Shown here in pieces: positions 30,745 to 40,486 of a stretch of 64,000 nt of DNA. The notes under the pieces were generated by a model. The model did not search any database and was not told the origin of the DNA. It worked only from the letters and a program-made list of their open reading frames with translations. Origin of the DNA: Citroniella saccharovorans (GTDB lineage Bacteria; Bacillota; Clostridia; Tissierellales; Peptoniphilaceae); assembly GCF_035481615.1 (NCBI RefSeq), contig NZ_JAYKOT010000001.1, positions 310,001 to 374,000 on the forward strand. The letters run 5' to 3'. The position numbers and the translations under genes are program-made. The number at the start of each line of letters is the position of its first letter. The stretch's first letter is position 1.

Positions 30745-30859
30745 AGATAAAAATTTCTAAGAGAATTTCAAAATAGATTTTTAAGTTAAAATTTTTATAA
30801 ACTTAATAACTTTAAAAATTTGCTGTATTTATTTTAATTAATAATATAAGGAGAAAAAT

Positions 30860-31630
30860 ATGGATGCACTTGTTTTAGAAGGTGGAGGAGCAAAAGGAGC
30901 ATACGAGGCTGGTGTATTAAAGGCTCTTGAAGATAATGGCCTAAAGTTTAGGGCGGTAAGCGCTTCTTCTATCGGCTCATTAAATGCAGGGTTTTATTTA
31001 AGCAGAGATGCTAAGGCCCTTTGGGATTTTTGGGAAAACTTAAATGTTTATGAATGTTTTGAAAAAGAAATTGCAGACTTTGTTTCATCTAAAGACGATA
31101 TGAATTTTTCAGAAAAATTTAAAGTTTTTTCAAAAATTATTAAGGATAAGGGGGTAAATACTTCCTTTTTAAAGAATGTTCTTGAGGATAGATTATCCTT
31201 TGATAAAATTTTAGAAAATTCGGATTATTTTTATATATCTACATTTAACCTATCAAACCTCAAGGGTGAATTAGTTGAAGTTCGTGATATTGGAGAGGAA
31301 AAATTAACAGATTATTTAATAGCTTCTAGCTCCCTTCCTGTTTTTGAAAAAAAGGAAATTGAAGGCGATACCTATCTTGATGGAGCCTTTTCTAACAATC
31401 TACCTTTTGAAATATTTTTAGAAAAGGAAGATGTTGATAGGATATTTATTATAGAAATTGAAGGAATTGGCATTAAAAATATACTACCTAAAGATTCAAA
31501 AAAAACAATCTATAATATAAAAGCGAGTGAAGAGCTTACTAAGTCTTACGATTTTAGTAAGGAGTCTATAAAAAGATCTATGGATTTAGGCTATAAGGAT
31601 GCTAGCGCTTTTCTTAAGTCTTTAAAATAG
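30860..31630 (+). CDS. Patatin-like phospholipase family protein
   Basis: A 256-residue lipid acyl hydrolase of the patatin/RssA type. The oxyanion loop EGGGAKGAYEAGVLKAL is at residues 7-23. The nucleophile elbow reads SASSIGSLNAG, i.e. A-S-S-I-G where the family usually has G-x-S-x-G, so the first Gly is Ala. The catalytic Asp is in YLDGAFSNNLP. No signal peptide or membrane segment is visible, so it is probably cytoplasmic. ATG follows AAGGAG with normal spacing. It stands alone. Confidence 0.88.
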   Translation: MDALVLEGGGAKGAYEAGVLKALEDNGLKFRAVSASSIGSLNAGFYLSRDAKALWDFWENLNVYECFEKEIADFVSSKDDMNFSEKFKVFSKIIKDKGVNTSFLKNVLEDRLSFDKILENSDYFYISTFNLSNLKGELVEVRDIGEEKLTDYLIASSSLPVFEKKEIEGDTYLDGAFSNNLPFEIFLEKEDVDRIFIIEIEGIGIKNILPKDSKKTIYNIKASEELTKSYDFSKESIKRSMDLGYKDASAFLKSLK

Positions 31631-31884
31631 ATATAAATTTACTTTTCTCAATTGCTTTTGGGATCTGTTTTAGAAAATTTATTGTGTCTATAAATTTTTG
31701 AATCTAATGGAGTATTAGGAAAGAAGTAGTTTTGATAAAAAATTTTTATCTTAATTTAAAATATTTACTATTTTTATAAAGAATTTACTAACTTTTTCAA
31801 AAATTTAAAGGGAAAAACATTTTTTTCTAAATAAAGCTTTAAAAATAGAGCTTTTATCCAGATGAAATTATTTTAAGGAAAACG

Positions 31885-31913
31885 TTGACAAAAAGAATTT
31901 TATAGAATATAAT
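31885..31913 (+). promoter_or_regulatory. Consensus promoter of a candidate small RNA
   Basis: TTGACA at 31885-31890, a 17-base spacer, TATAAT at 31908-31913: perfect consensus with no open frame behind it. Confidence 0.8.
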
Positions 31914-31919
31914 ATAAAC

Positions 31920-32005
31920 ATAATAAACTTAAAGATAAGTTTATTCTTTTTCATCATAATTAACTCCAAAGGCCTTCTTGATATCAAGAAGGCTATTTCC
32001 TTTTT
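31920..32005 (+). ncRNA. Candidate small RNA, about 86 nt
   Basis: A perfect promoter ends at 31913. The first transcribed bases fold as AATAAACTT / AAGTTTATT (31922-31945) with a 6-base loop. An unpaired linker (CTTTTTCATCATAATTAACT) follows, then the palindrome GCCTTCTT...AAGAAGGC (31972-31993) and a T-rich tail, a probable intrinsic terminator. No ribosome site or start codon is present. The surrounding 31631-32216 holds nothing else I can name. Its existence and targets are inferred. Confidence 0.6.
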
Positions 32006-32216
32006 ACATATTTTTTAATTTTTATAAGGGCCTTTAAGATGTAATAGCTTATCCTTTAAAACTTTTTTGCTTTGGATTTAAATTTAGTTAGCTTTAAAAG
32101 CCTAGGTTAAGGGAAGTAGTTTTAAATTATAATTGTTTTTTTGTTCATTTTAAAAGTGAATAATTTAATATTTTTTAAGCTTAATTAATTTTACAAGACT
32201 TATAATTTAAAAACAT

Positions 32217-32249
32217 AAAAGGCCATTGGAATTAAACCAACAGCCTTTT
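32217..32249 (-). terminator. Terminator of the universal stress protein gene
   Basis: Stem AAAAGGC..TTGG / CCAA..GCCTTTT, placed after the stop of the minus-strand gene at 32292. Confidence 0.8.
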
Positions 32250-32291
32250 GTAGTTTAAAAGGATTAAAAATATTTTGAATTTATGAAAAAT

Positions 32292-33146
32292 TTATTTTAC
32301 GATTAAAACAGATTTTCTTGTAGAGTGCATTACCTCATTTGAAACAGAGCCCATGAATGCTCTAGAGATAGAGTTTTGTCCCCTTGATCCCATAACTATT
32401 AGGTTGTATTCATTTTCTTCCGCTTTTTCTATAATACTTTCCCCAACACTACCAATAATTAATTCTGTAGAAACTTTAAATTTTGAGCTATCAATACTTT
32501 CAAGGGCATCAGCTAAAATCTTTTTAGATTTTTTGATATTTTCTTCTTGTAATATTTTTTCACGCTCTTTGTCAAATGTAAATATTGAATCTTCTATTTC
32601 CTTAACTACGCTAATTATAAGTAATTCTGAAGAGAAGTTTTCAGCAATTTTAGTAGCTTTATATAAGGCCCTTTTTGAGTTTCTAGAGCCGTCAAGCGGA
32701 ACTAAAATTCTAGAAAATCCATCTTTATGATAATTTTTTACAACTAGAGTTGAATTTGCAGCTTGGTTTACAACCTTGTTTGAAACTGAACCTAAAAATG
32801 TCCTCTTCACTTTTCCAAGTCCACGAGATCCAACTATTACAAGATCATAATCATTTCTAGATTCAGCTATTATTTCATTTGCAACTGAACCTGTTGTAAC
32901 TAATTTTTCAAGTTTTACATTTTGATTTTGATATTTTTCGATTACTTCAGCTAACATTTTTTCTGTTATATCTCTATTGCTTTCCAAGGTAAAATCTTGA
33001 AGTGATGTTGATCCTAAGTATTGGTCTATGTCTATAACGCTAAGAAGAGTTATTGAGGCTTTAGTCTTTTCTGCTAAGTCTATAGCAGTCTTTAAAGCCA
33101 TTTCAGAATACTTTGAACCGTCTATTGCTACCAAATATCTTGTCAT
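32292..33146 (-). CDS. Tandem-domain universal stress protein
   Basis: A 284-residue cytoplasmic protein with two UspA domains (about 1-140 and 145-284). Each ends in the nucleotide-binding pattern: GSRGLGKVKRTFLGSVSNKV in the first and GSRGQNSISRAFMGSVSNEV in the second. The first has the full G-x2-G-x9-G-[ST] ATP signature. Each begins with a V(A/P)xDGS strand. Role: a stress-linked ATP-binding protein; partners are unknown. It is a monocistronic gene with its own terminator. Confidence 0.93.
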   Translation of the reverse strand: MTRYLVAIDGSKYSEMALKTAIDLAEKTKASITLLSVIDIDQYLGSTSLQDFTLESNRDITEKMLAEVIEKYQNQNVKLEKLVTTGSVANEIIAESRNDYDLVIVGSRGLGKVKRTFLGSVSNKVVNQAANSTLVVKNYHKDGFSRILVPLDGSRNSKRALYKATKIAENFSSELLIISVVKEIEDSIFTFDKEREKILQEENIKKSKKILADALESIDSSKFKVSTELIIGSVGESIIEKAEENEYNLIVMGSRGQNSISRAFMGSVSNEVMHSTRKSVLIVK

Positions 33147-33234
33147 AATAAGCTCCTTTATTAATTTATTTATTTAGTATATACCCATTTTTTAAATAAG
33201 CTCTTTTAATGATATAATTAGCTTGGTGAGAAAA

Positions 33235-34347
33235 ATGATTTTAGAAGGGAATTTAATTTTAAAAGATAGGATTATCTATGGGAAAGTAGATTTTTCTTCT
33301 GGGAAAATAGTAGATATAAAAATACTTAAAGATAGGGAAGACTATTCTGATAAATTATATATAGGGCCAGGCCTTTTTGATTCGCATATTCATGGCCTTG
33401 CTGGATATGATTTTTCTGAGGATAATTTTTCCATAGAAGACTTTTCAAATAGACTACTTAAATGTGGTGTTACTAGATTTTTAATTACTATTAAGACATC
33501 CTCTTATGATAATATATATAAAAGAATAAAGTATTTTTATGAAAATAGGGAAAAATTTACTGGTTCTAAACCTTTAGGAGTTTTTCTTGAGGGGCCATTT
33601 ATTTCTAGTAGTTATTCTGGTAGCCAGGAGGGTAAATATATTAAAAAACCTGACCCTTCATTTATTTTAGATCTGTATAAAGAATTTGGGAGCTTTATTA
33701 ATAAGGTCTTATTAGCTCCCGAACTTGAGGGAAGCGAGGAATTTACGAAAATCTTAAAAGATAAAAAAATAAATGTAAGTCTTGGCCACAGCGGATCTAA
33801 TTATTCTGATGCTAAAACTTGTAAGGACCTAGGTGCATCAATATTAAACCATACTTTTAATGCTATGAGACCCTACAAAAACAGAGATCCAGGAATTTTG
33901 GGCTTAATATTAGAGGATAATATATATCCAGAACTTATTTATGATAGAAATCATGTTGACATAATATCGGCAAAGCTTTTAACTAGGCTTAATCCAAATA
34001 CTTTTCTTATCTCTGACTCAATCAAGACTCTCTTTTTACCTGATGGTAATTATAAATTTGGAGGACTTGATGTAGTAAAAAAGAATGGTAAAAGTCTTTT
34101 AAAAAATGGCAAACTAGCCGGCAGCAATTTAAAACTCTTGGATGGGGTAAAAAATATATATGAAGATGGAATAAAAAGTTTAAATGATGCTTTTTATATG
34201 GCTAGTGGGATGGCCTTAAAGGCTCATGGGTTTGATGATTTTTTGGGCTTAAAAAAAGGTAATTTTGCTGATATAATAGTTTTTGATAAAAATTTCAATT
34301 TAAAAAAGGTTTATGTAGAGGGGGTTTTAAAATATGAAGAGAATTAA
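33235..34347 (+). CDS. nagA: N-acetylglucosamine-6-phosphate deacetylase
   Basis: A 370-residue amidohydrolase-fold enzyme that removes acetate from GlcNAc-6-phosphate in amino-sugar recycling. Visible motifs: DSHIHGLAGYDF, metal-ligand Glu in LEGPFIS, His in LGHSGSNYSD, HTFNAMRP, and the catalytic Asp in ISDSIKT. The ATG at 33235 follows GGTGAG; earlier in-frame TTG and GTG codons overlap that site. The ApbE gene overlaps its end by 14 bases. No nagB or PTS gene is nearby. Confidence 0.92.
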   Translation: MILEGNLILKDRIIYGKVDFSSGKIVDIKILKDREDYSDKLYIGPGLFDSHIHGLAGYDFSEDNFSIEDFSNRLLKCGVTRFLITIKTSSYDNIYKRIKYFYENREKFTGSKPLGVFLEGPFISSSYSGSQEGKYIKKPDPSFILDLYKEFGSFINKVLLAPELEGSEEFTKILKDKKINVSLGHSGSNYSDAKTCKDLGASILNHTFNAMRPYKNRDPGILGLILEDNIYPELIYDRNHVDIISAKLLTRLNPNTFLISDSIKTLFLPDGNYKFGGLDVVKKNGKSLLKNGKLAGSNLKLLDGVKNIYEDGIKSLNDAFYMASGMALKAHGFDDFLGLKKGNFADIIVFDKNFNLKKVYVEGVLKYEEN

Positions 34348-35461
34348 GATGGTTTTATTCTTAAGCTTAGCTATGATTTTTTTAGCTTCATGTAATAAGG
34401 AATATAGAAATAAGGGTGAAACAAAAAAAGAAATTACAAAAAAAGATTATATAAAGTATGAAGATACTTTTTATGAAACATTTGATACGATAGTTAGTTT
34501 TTCTTGCTATACAACAAGTGAAGATGAGTTTGAGGGTTACAAAAAAATTGTTAGAGATAATTTTAAAAAATACAATGATATTTTTGATAATTATAAAGAT
34601 TATCCAGGAGTTGTAAATGTTAAGACTATTAATGACAATCCAGGAACTGAGGTTATAGTTCCAAAAGAATTATTTGACCTAATAAAATTTTCTAAAGAGT
34701 CCTATAAAAATATTTCTGATAGAACTAATATAGCTATGGGAAAAGTTACAATGTATTGGAGCGATCTTAGGGATTATTTTGAAGATGGGGATGGAAATGA
34801 GGATCGTGAAGAAGATTTTAGTATTCTTACTAGTGAAGAACTTAAAAATTTAAATGGTAAGGCTAGCGTTGATATGATAGAGCTAAATGAAAAAAATTTA
34901 AGTGTAAAACTTTTAAATGAGGATACAAAAATTGATTTAGGGGCGGTTGCAAAAGGATATACAACTGAACTTGTTTCAGACTTATTAGAAGAGAAGGGCC
35001 TTAAAAATTTTATTATTTCAGCTGGCGGTAATGTGAAGGCGGTAGGCCAGCCTCAAGATGGAAATAGAACTAAATTTGGAGTTGGAATACAAAATCCAGA
35101 TAATGCTATAGGCCTATCAGATGAAAAAATAAAAGACGTTTTATTTATAAATAATCTTTCCTGCGTAACATCAGGGGACTACCAAAGAGCTTTTGAGTTA
35201 GATGGAAAAACTTACCATCACTTAATTGATCCAGATACTTTTTATCCAAAGAATAATTATAGGTCTGTTACCGTTGTCACAGAAGATTCTGGACTGGCAG
35301 ATTATCTATCTACTTGTTTATTTTTACTAGACTTAGATGATGCCAAGGCCCTACTTTCAAAGCATGAGGATGTTGGAGCATATTTTATATTAAGTGATGG
35401 ATCTACCTTTATTACGGAAAATTTAAAGGATAAGGTTGAGTCCTTGGGGGCAAAAAATTAA
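34334..35461 (+). CDS. apbE: FAD:protein FMN transferase (ApbE), lipoprotein
   Basis: A 375-residue exported protein. Signal peptide with lipobox IFLASC places Cys near residue 20 as the lipid anchor. ApbE features follow: FYETFDTIVSF near the start, KIDLGAVAKGYTTELV, SAGGNVKAVG, and the C-terminal YHHLIDPDTFYP and VTVVTEDSGLADYLST. It attaches FMN to Thr or Ser of membrane flavoproteins such as Rnf/Nqr subunits. Translationally coupled to nagA, without obvious functional link. It converges with the next minus-strand gene with a 4-base overlap. Confidence 0.93.
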   Translation: MKRIKMVLFLSLAMIFLASCNKEYRNKGETKKEITKKDYIKYEDTFYETFDTIVSFSCYTTSEDEFEGYKKIVRDNFKKYNDIFDNYKDYPGVVNVKTINDNPGTEVIVPKELFDLIKFSKESYKNISDRTNIAMGKVTMYWSDLRDYFEDGDGNEDREEDFSILTSEELKNLNGKASVDMIELNEKNLSVKLLNEDTKIDLGAVAKGYTTELVSDLLEEKGLKNFIISAGGNVKAVGQPQDGNRTKFGVGIQNPDNAIGLSDEKIKDVLFINNLSCVTSGDYQRAFELDGKTYHHLIDPDTFYPKNNYRSVTVVTEDSGLADYLSTCLFLLDLDDAKALLSKHEDVGAYFILSDGSTFITENLKDKVESLGAKN

Positions 35462-36141
35462 AATAAATTTCCTGCAAAATATATAATTATATTAATTAAA
35501 ATTGGCATTAAAAGAGAAGGAAGTAAATTAATTACTTGTATTTTTTTGAGGTCTAAGAGGTCAAAACCTATTGCAATTAGTATAATTGAACCAACCTGGG
35601 AGATTTGATCTATTAGGGCCTGAGTAAGATAGGGTTCGATTATTTTTGATGATAAAAATATTATAAGCTGATATATAAAAAGGAAGATAGACACCACATA
35701 TACACTTTTTCCATATATTGCTGCAAAAATAACGGCTGAAGCAAAGTCTAATACAGCCTTAAAATTCATTATGCTAAGATCTCCTTCAAGACCAGCTTTC
35801 ATAGGTCCAATTATAGAAAGAGCGCCCGCTGCTAGAACCATAAATACTGTAACTATTCCTTCTACTGAGTGAGAAGATCCCTTGGTAAACCTTTGGGCAA
35901 ATCTTTTTACTCTGTAGTCTATATCAAAGCTTACACCTAAGATAGAGCCTATAAATAGTGAAATTATAACTATAAGTATAGCATCCGATTCTATAACTCC
36001 CTGCAAACCTAAAACTATTGTGATAATACCCATAATAGTAAATATTGTTTGTGTGTGATTTTCGGTAATTCTTTTTTTAAGTAAAATGCCTATAAAAGCT
36101 CCTATAAAAATACCGAGTGAGTCAGTAATTAAACCTATCAT
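35458..36141 (-). CDS. DUF554 membrane protein (YdfK/YqgA family)
   Basis: A 227-residue protein with about seven hydrophobic segments and the family signatures GTIxxxxGIxIGxxL-like start (LGIFIGAFIGILLKKR) and FDIDYRVKRFAQRF. The family's function is unknown; a transport role is assumed. Its 3' end overlaps apbE by 4 bases on the opposite strand. Confidence 0.85.
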   Translation of the reverse strand: MIGLITDSLGIFIGAFIGILLKKRITENHTQTIFTIMGIITIVLGLQGVIESDAILIVIISLFIGSILGVSFDIDYRVKRFAQRFTKGSSHSVEGIVTVFMVLAAGALSIIGPMKAGLEGDLSIMNFKAVLDFASAVIFAAIYGKSVYVVSIFLFIYQLIIFLSSKIIEPYLTQALIDQISQVGSIILIAIGFDLLDLKKIQVINLLPSLLMPILINIIIYFAGNLF

Positions 36142-36245
36142 AAATACCTCCTAATATTTTAAATTTACCTATAATATTATAGTAGATATTAGAGGATTTT
36201 GGCAAGAATAATTTAAAAATTTTTTACAAACGAAAAAGAGGAACT

Positions 36246-36953
36246 ATGAAGTATAAAAAATATAAAAAAGATGATCCATACTCTTTTGTTTTCGGTGGAT
36301 TTCCAACAATTGAACTACTAAATACAAAAAAAGAAATTGTAAGGGAAGTTCTTATTTCAAATAAGTTAAATGATGGAGATGAGATTTTTGACCTATTAAA
36401 TAAATTGGGTATAAAGTACTCTGTAGGTAACGATATTACTAGATTGCAAAATAAGGGAAATATTTATATTGCTGGTGTTTTTGAAAAATACCAGGAAAAC
36501 TTAGAAGATAAAAATCATGTTGTCCTCGATAATCCAGAGAATATGGGGAATTTGGGAACTATAATTAGATCTATGGCGGCATTTGGCTTATATGATTTAG
36601 CTATAATTGGCAGTATAGATATTTTTGATCCAAGAGTTATTAGGGCCTCTATGGGTTCTTTTTTCAAAGTTAGAAAAAAACTTTATAAAAATAAGGAAGA
36701 ATATCTTTCTAATTTTGGTAAAGATAGGTCCATGTATTCTTTTATATTAGATGAAAACTCAAAGAGATTAAATACAATTGATAATAAAGGTAAATTTAGC
36801 CTTATATTTGGAAATGAGGCCCATGGTCTTGACGATTCTTATAGGAATATTTCGAGGAGTGTATTTATTCCACAGTCAAAGGACGTTGATTCATTAAATT
36901 TAAGTTCAGCAGTTACAGTAAGTCTATATCATTTTATGAAAGATAATTTATAA
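36246..36953 (+). CDS. TrmH/SpoU-family RNA methyltransferase
   Basis: A 235-residue protein with the three knot-fold motifs: NPENMGNLGTIIRSMAAFG, LIFGNEAHGLDDSY and PQSKDVDSLNLSSAVTVSLY. In the family these bind S-adenosylmethionine and methylate a 2'-OH of rRNA or tRNA. An N-terminal region of about 95 residues may be a substrate-binding domain. The precise target is unknown. An NAD-kinase-like gene follows after 15 bases. Confidence 0.88.
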   Translation: MKYKKYKKDDPYSFVFGGFPTIELLNTKKEIVREVLISNKLNDGDEIFDLLNKLGIKYSVGNDITRLQNKGNIYIAGVFEKYQENLEDKNHVVLDNPENMGNLGTIIRSMAAFGLYDLAIIGSIDIFDPRVIRASMGSFFKVRKKLYKNKEEYLSNFGKDRSMYSFILDENSKRLNTIDNKGKFSLIFGNEAHGLDDSYRNISRSVFIPQSKDVDSLNLSSAVTVSLYHFMKDNL

Positions 36954-36968
36954 AAAGGAGGAGTCTTT

Positions 36969-38090
36969 TTGAAAAAAATAGGATTGATTATAAACCCAAT
37001 TGCAGGCATGGGAGGAAGAGTTGGTCTAAAGGGAACAGACGGAGAAAATATTATAGAAAAAGCGATAGAACTTGGCTCCAAAAAAGAGTCAGGCATAAAA
37101 GCTCAAAGAGCGCTTGAAGAACTTAAAGACGTAAAAGATGATTTTATTATTTATCTTGCCTCTGGAGAAATGGGGGAAGATGTTGTAGATAAGTTAGGTT
37201 ATAAGTACGAAGTAATCTATAATCCCGGTAAAAAAACTTCAAGAGATGACACTTTAAAACTTGCTCAAAAACTTTTTGAAGAAAAAGTAGACTTAATAGT
37301 TTTTGTTGGTGGAGATGGAACTGCTAGAGATATATTTTCCGCTGTAGAAACAAAAATACCAGCAGTAGGAGTTCCGGCAGGCGTTAAAATTCACTCGCCA
37401 GTCTACGGGAAAACACCAGAGCTTACTGGTAGGCTTGTAAGAGATTTTATAGATGGGAAAGAATTAGATTATAGGGATGAAGAAGTAGTAGATTTGGATG
37501 AAGAAGCTTTTAGGAATGACAAGGTAGAAGTTAGGCTATTCGGTTATCTAAAAGTTCCTTTTGATCAAACCTATCTACAAAACCAAAAATCTCCTACCCC
37601 TCAAAGCGATGAAAAAGCACAGGAATCTATTGCTCTTGAAATAATAGATAGTATGGAGGATGATGTATATTATATAATCGGTTCTGGAACAACTCCAATG
37701 CATATTTTAGAAGAGTTAGGACTTGACTATACAATTCTTGGCGTAGATATAGTTCAAAATAAAAAACTTGTAGCTAAGGATGTTAATGAAAAAGAAATAA
37801 TAGATATTATTAAAGGCCACAAGGCTAAACTAATCGTAACACCTATGGGAGGTCAAGGCTATGTGTTTGGAAGAGGGAACCAGCAGCTTTCTCAAAATGT
37901 CCTAAGACTTTTAGAAAAAGATGATATTACAATAATAGCTACAGAAGGTAAACTCAAAGGGCTGGGAGATAATGATTTATTAATTTATACCCTTGACGAT
38001 GAGGTAGATAAAAAGCTTTCTGGATACTATAGGGTTGTTATTGGCTATGGTAGATACCTAGTTCATAGGGCATCTAATGGTAGGGATTAG
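36969..38090 (+). CDS. ATP-NAD kinase family protein (AcoX-like)
   Basis: A 373-residue protein of the NAD kinase/AcoX superfamily. It has LIINPIAGMGGRVGLKGTDG at the start, IVFVGGDGTARDI (the GGDGT motif that binds the phosphoryl donor) near residue 117, and PAGVKIHSPVYG after it. C-terminal VTPMGGQGYVFGRGNQQLS is characteristic of the longer AcoX-like branch, whose substrate is not well defined. TTG start after AAAAGGAGGAG. It may share a transcript with the methyltransferase gene upstream. Confidence 0.85.
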   Translation: MKKIGLIINPIAGMGGRVGLKGTDGENIIEKAIELGSKKESGIKAQRALEELKDVKDDFIIYLASGEMGEDVVDKLGYKYEVIYNPGKKTSRDDTLKLAQKLFEEKVDLIVFVGGDGTARDIFSAVETKIPAVGVPAGVKIHSPVYGKTPELTGRLVRDFIDGKELDYRDEEVVDLDEEAFRNDKVEVRLFGYLKVPFDQTYLQNQKSPTPQSDEKAQESIALEIIDSMEDDVYYIIGSGTTPMHILEELGLDYTILGVDIVQNKKLVAKDVNEKEIIDIIKGHKAKLIVTPMGGQGYVFGRGNQQLSQNVLRLLEKDDITIIATEGKLKGLGDNDLLIYTLDDEVDKKLSGYYRVVIGYGRYLVHRASNGRD

Positions 38091-38126
38091 AAAATTTATT
38101 TAAATTAAAAAATTTATATTTATTAG

Positions 38127-38160
38127 AATGAGCGGGAAAAAATTCCTAGCTCATTTTTTT
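38127..38160 (+). terminator. Terminator after the NAD-kinase-like gene
   Basis: Stem AATGAGC.GGAA / TTCCTAGCTCATT followed by seven T. Confidence 0.85.
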
Positions 38161-38383
38161 ATGTAAGGGAAGAAAAAAGCTGATAAATAAGATGAGAAGC
38201 TAGAATAAATTTTAGATATAAAAAATATATTTATAGAATAAAAATAAATAAAACTAACTATCATACTAAAAAATATTATCATAACACATTCCATAAGATT
38301 ATCTTATAGTAAATGATTATCTATAAAAAAATCTAATGAATACAAGCATAAATCAATGATATAATAATTATATAGGTGATTAT

Positions 38384-39205
38384 ATGCAATACGAAGATTT
38401 GAGAAGAGAGGCTTACATAGAAGCTATTAATTTAAAGGGTGAAAATAAATTTGTTTCAACTTTTGGTAGAGTTCCCTGGGAACTTATATATTCTTTTTCT
38501 CTATTTTCCGTCCCAAGCTATGGGATAGATCTTTATGTTATGGAAAATTTTAAAAAAGATGAAAATCTCTGCGATTTACTTAACTCTACAAAAATTTACT
38601 TAAGGGAAGACAAATGTCCCTTGATGTTTTCGTCTAGTTTTTTTGTAGTAGATGATTTTTGCCAAAAGAGAAATGACCTATTATATAGGTCTACCGATAA
38701 AAAAATCTATGTATATAAAACCTTTGAAGATTTTACTAGCTTTTTGGAAGATATTAGTGGGAAAAAACTTGATATGGAGAAGTTAAAGGAGGTTACAGCA
38801 AAGTCTATTATTTTAAATAATCTTATTTTAGATATTAGAAAACTTGATATGGACATAAAAGAAATATTTGAAATTGAATATTTTTCAAAGTTTATACTTA
38901 ATCTTGATGAAAGAATACATTTTTTAGAAATGATTTTAAAAAAATATAAAAACTTAAAAAAGCTAAAAAAAGATTATATTAAAGTATGTGCTGGCTGCGG
39001 AATTTATCATAATTTATCTTCAAGAGATGAAGTACTTTTAGAGTGCGGCTGTGAGGGTGAAAACTTTTTTATTATAGAAAATGATGACCTACTTTCCTAT
39101 CTTGAGGAAAAGTACAGCAAAAAAAGAATAGTAAAATTCGACTATTCAATTAGGGGATGCCCATTTGATGAGGGCAAGAAATTAAATTATTTAGGAGGAA
39201 TTTAA
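38384..39205 (+). CDS. 2-hydroxyacyl-CoA dehydratase-like protein, partner of the double-cubane reductase
   Basis: A 273-residue protein with no membrane segment. Its start (FGRVPWELIYSFSLFSVPSYG) and Cys in LREDKCPLMFSS have the look of the HgdB/HgdC fold, but it is much shorter than a full subunit. Extra Cys lie in KVCAGCGIYHNL and LECGCEG, plus RGCPF near the end, which could bind an iron-sulphur cluster or zinc. The next gene begins directly after its stop, behind GGAGGA. Assignment rests on context and weak resemblance; I would call it a putative accessory subunit. Confidence 0.6.
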   Translation: MQYEDLRREAYIEAINLKGENKFVSTFGRVPWELIYSFSLFSVPSYGIDLYVMENFKKDENLCDLLNSTKIYLREDKCPLMFSSSFFVVDDFCQKRNDLLYRSTDKKIYVYKTFEDFTSFLEDISGKKLDMEKLKEVTAKSIILNNLILDIRKLDMDIKEIFEIEYFSKFILNLDERIHFLEMILKKYKNLKKLKKDYIKVCAGCGIYHNLSSRDEVLLECGCEGENFFIIENDDLLSYLEEKYSKKRIVKFDYSIRGCPFDEGKKLNYLGGI

Positions 39206-40486
39206 ATGGCAGACAACAGAAAATTTTGGACAGATTTAGGAATGGATGTAGAAAAACACGATCTTCTTTGTGAAGCGCTACCTGAGGCTTTTGGAGATGT
39301 TTATCTATCTCAAGAAAATAGACCTGAAAAAATGGACTATTTTAACATGGTTGTAGCTGATATTCATGGTATTAGACCTCAAGAACTTGTAGAATTTCAA
39401 AAAAATGGCGGAAAAGTTGTAGGAACTTTCTGTATTCACGTTCCAGATGAAATTGTTTTTGCACTTGGAGCTATAAATACTGGACTTTGTTCTGGTTCAC
39501 AATTCTGGGTTCCAGGAGGAGAAAAAGTTCTTCCTTCAGCTACTTGCCCGTTAATCAAGGCTTCACTAGGAGCAAGATTTGAGAGAACTTGCCCATTCTT
39601 TAGATTAGCAGACCTTTTTGTTGGAGAAACAACTTGCGATGGAAAGAAAAAAGCCTGGGAAGTATTATCAAAAGACGCTCCAATGTATATATTTGACCTT
39701 CCTCAAATGAAGAGGGACAAGGATAGGGAATTTTTCAAGGATGAAGTTAGAAGATATATAAAGAGAATTGAAGAATTAACTGGAAATACTCTTACAAAAG
39801 AAGGTTTAAAGGATGCTATAGTTTTAATAAACAATAAAAGACGTGCACTACAAAGACTAAACGCATTTAGAACATTAGAAAATGTTCCTATTTCAGGAAG
39901 GGATGTTCTTTTAATAACACAAATTGCCTTCTATGACGACCCAGCTAGATTTACACAAAAACTTAATGAGCTATGCGATGAACTTGACGAAAGAGTGAAA
40001 AATGGTGTAAGCGTATATCCTAAAGATGCACCTAGAGTTATGCTTTCAGGAACTCCACTTTCTATTCCAAACTGGAAATTACACCAAATTATAGAAACTC
40101 AAGGAGCGGCAGTTGTTGGAGAAGAAATGTGTACAGGATCTAGATATTTTGAAAAACTTGTAGATGAATCAGGTGAGACAATCGAAGAAATGATAGATGC
40201 ACTAACTGACAGATATATGTCAGGTATTAATTGCGCTTGCTATACTCCAAACGATGAAAGAATTGAAGATATAATAAGACTTTCAAAATATTTTAAAGCA
40301 GATGGAGTAATAGATGTAAACCTAAAGTTCTGTCAAATCTATGACACTGAAGGTATAGAAGTTGAAAGAAGACTAAAGGAAGAAAATATTCCAGTTCTTG
40401 GTATAGAAACTGATTATTCAGACAATGATGCTGAACAGTTAAAAACTAGAATTGGTGCCTTCCTAGAACTTTTAAAAGATGCCTAA
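39206..40486 (+). CDS. Double-cubane-cluster anaerobic reductase (YjiM/HgdB-like)
   Basis: A 426-residue protein of the 2-hydroxyacyl-CoA dehydratase D family. Conserved points: VVADIHGIRPQELVEF, GTFCIHVPDEIV, LPSATCPLIKASLG, RTCPFFRLAD, FDLPQMKRDK, GEEMCTGSRYF and NCACYTPND. Several of these Cys would hold the [8Fe-9S] double-cubane cluster known from the Carboxydothermus member. Such proteins do ATP-driven low-potential reductions but need an activator ATPase, which is not encoded in this window. It starts right after the accessory gene and overlaps the DUF3343 gene by 8 bases. The natural substrate is unknown. Confidence 0.85.
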   Translation: MADNRKFWTDLGMDVEKHDLLCEALPEAFGDVYLSQENRPEKMDYFNMVVADIHGIRPQELVEFQKNGGKVVGTFCIHVPDEIVFALGAINTGLCSGSQFWVPGGEKVLPSATCPLIKASLGARFERTCPFFRLADLFVGETTCDGKKKAWEVLSKDAPMYIFDLPQMKRDKDREFFKDEVRRYIKRIEELTGNTLTKEGLKDAIVLINNKRRALQRLNAFRTLENVPISGRDVLLITQIAFYDDPARFTQKLNELCDELDERVKNGVSVYPKDAPRVMLSGTPLSIPNWKLHQIIETQGAAVVGEEMCTGSRYFEKLVDESGETIEEMIDALTDRYMSGINCACYTPNDERIEDIIRLSKYFKADGVIDVNLKFCQIYDTEGIEVERRLKEENIPVLGIETDYSDNDAEQLKTRIGAFLELLKDA

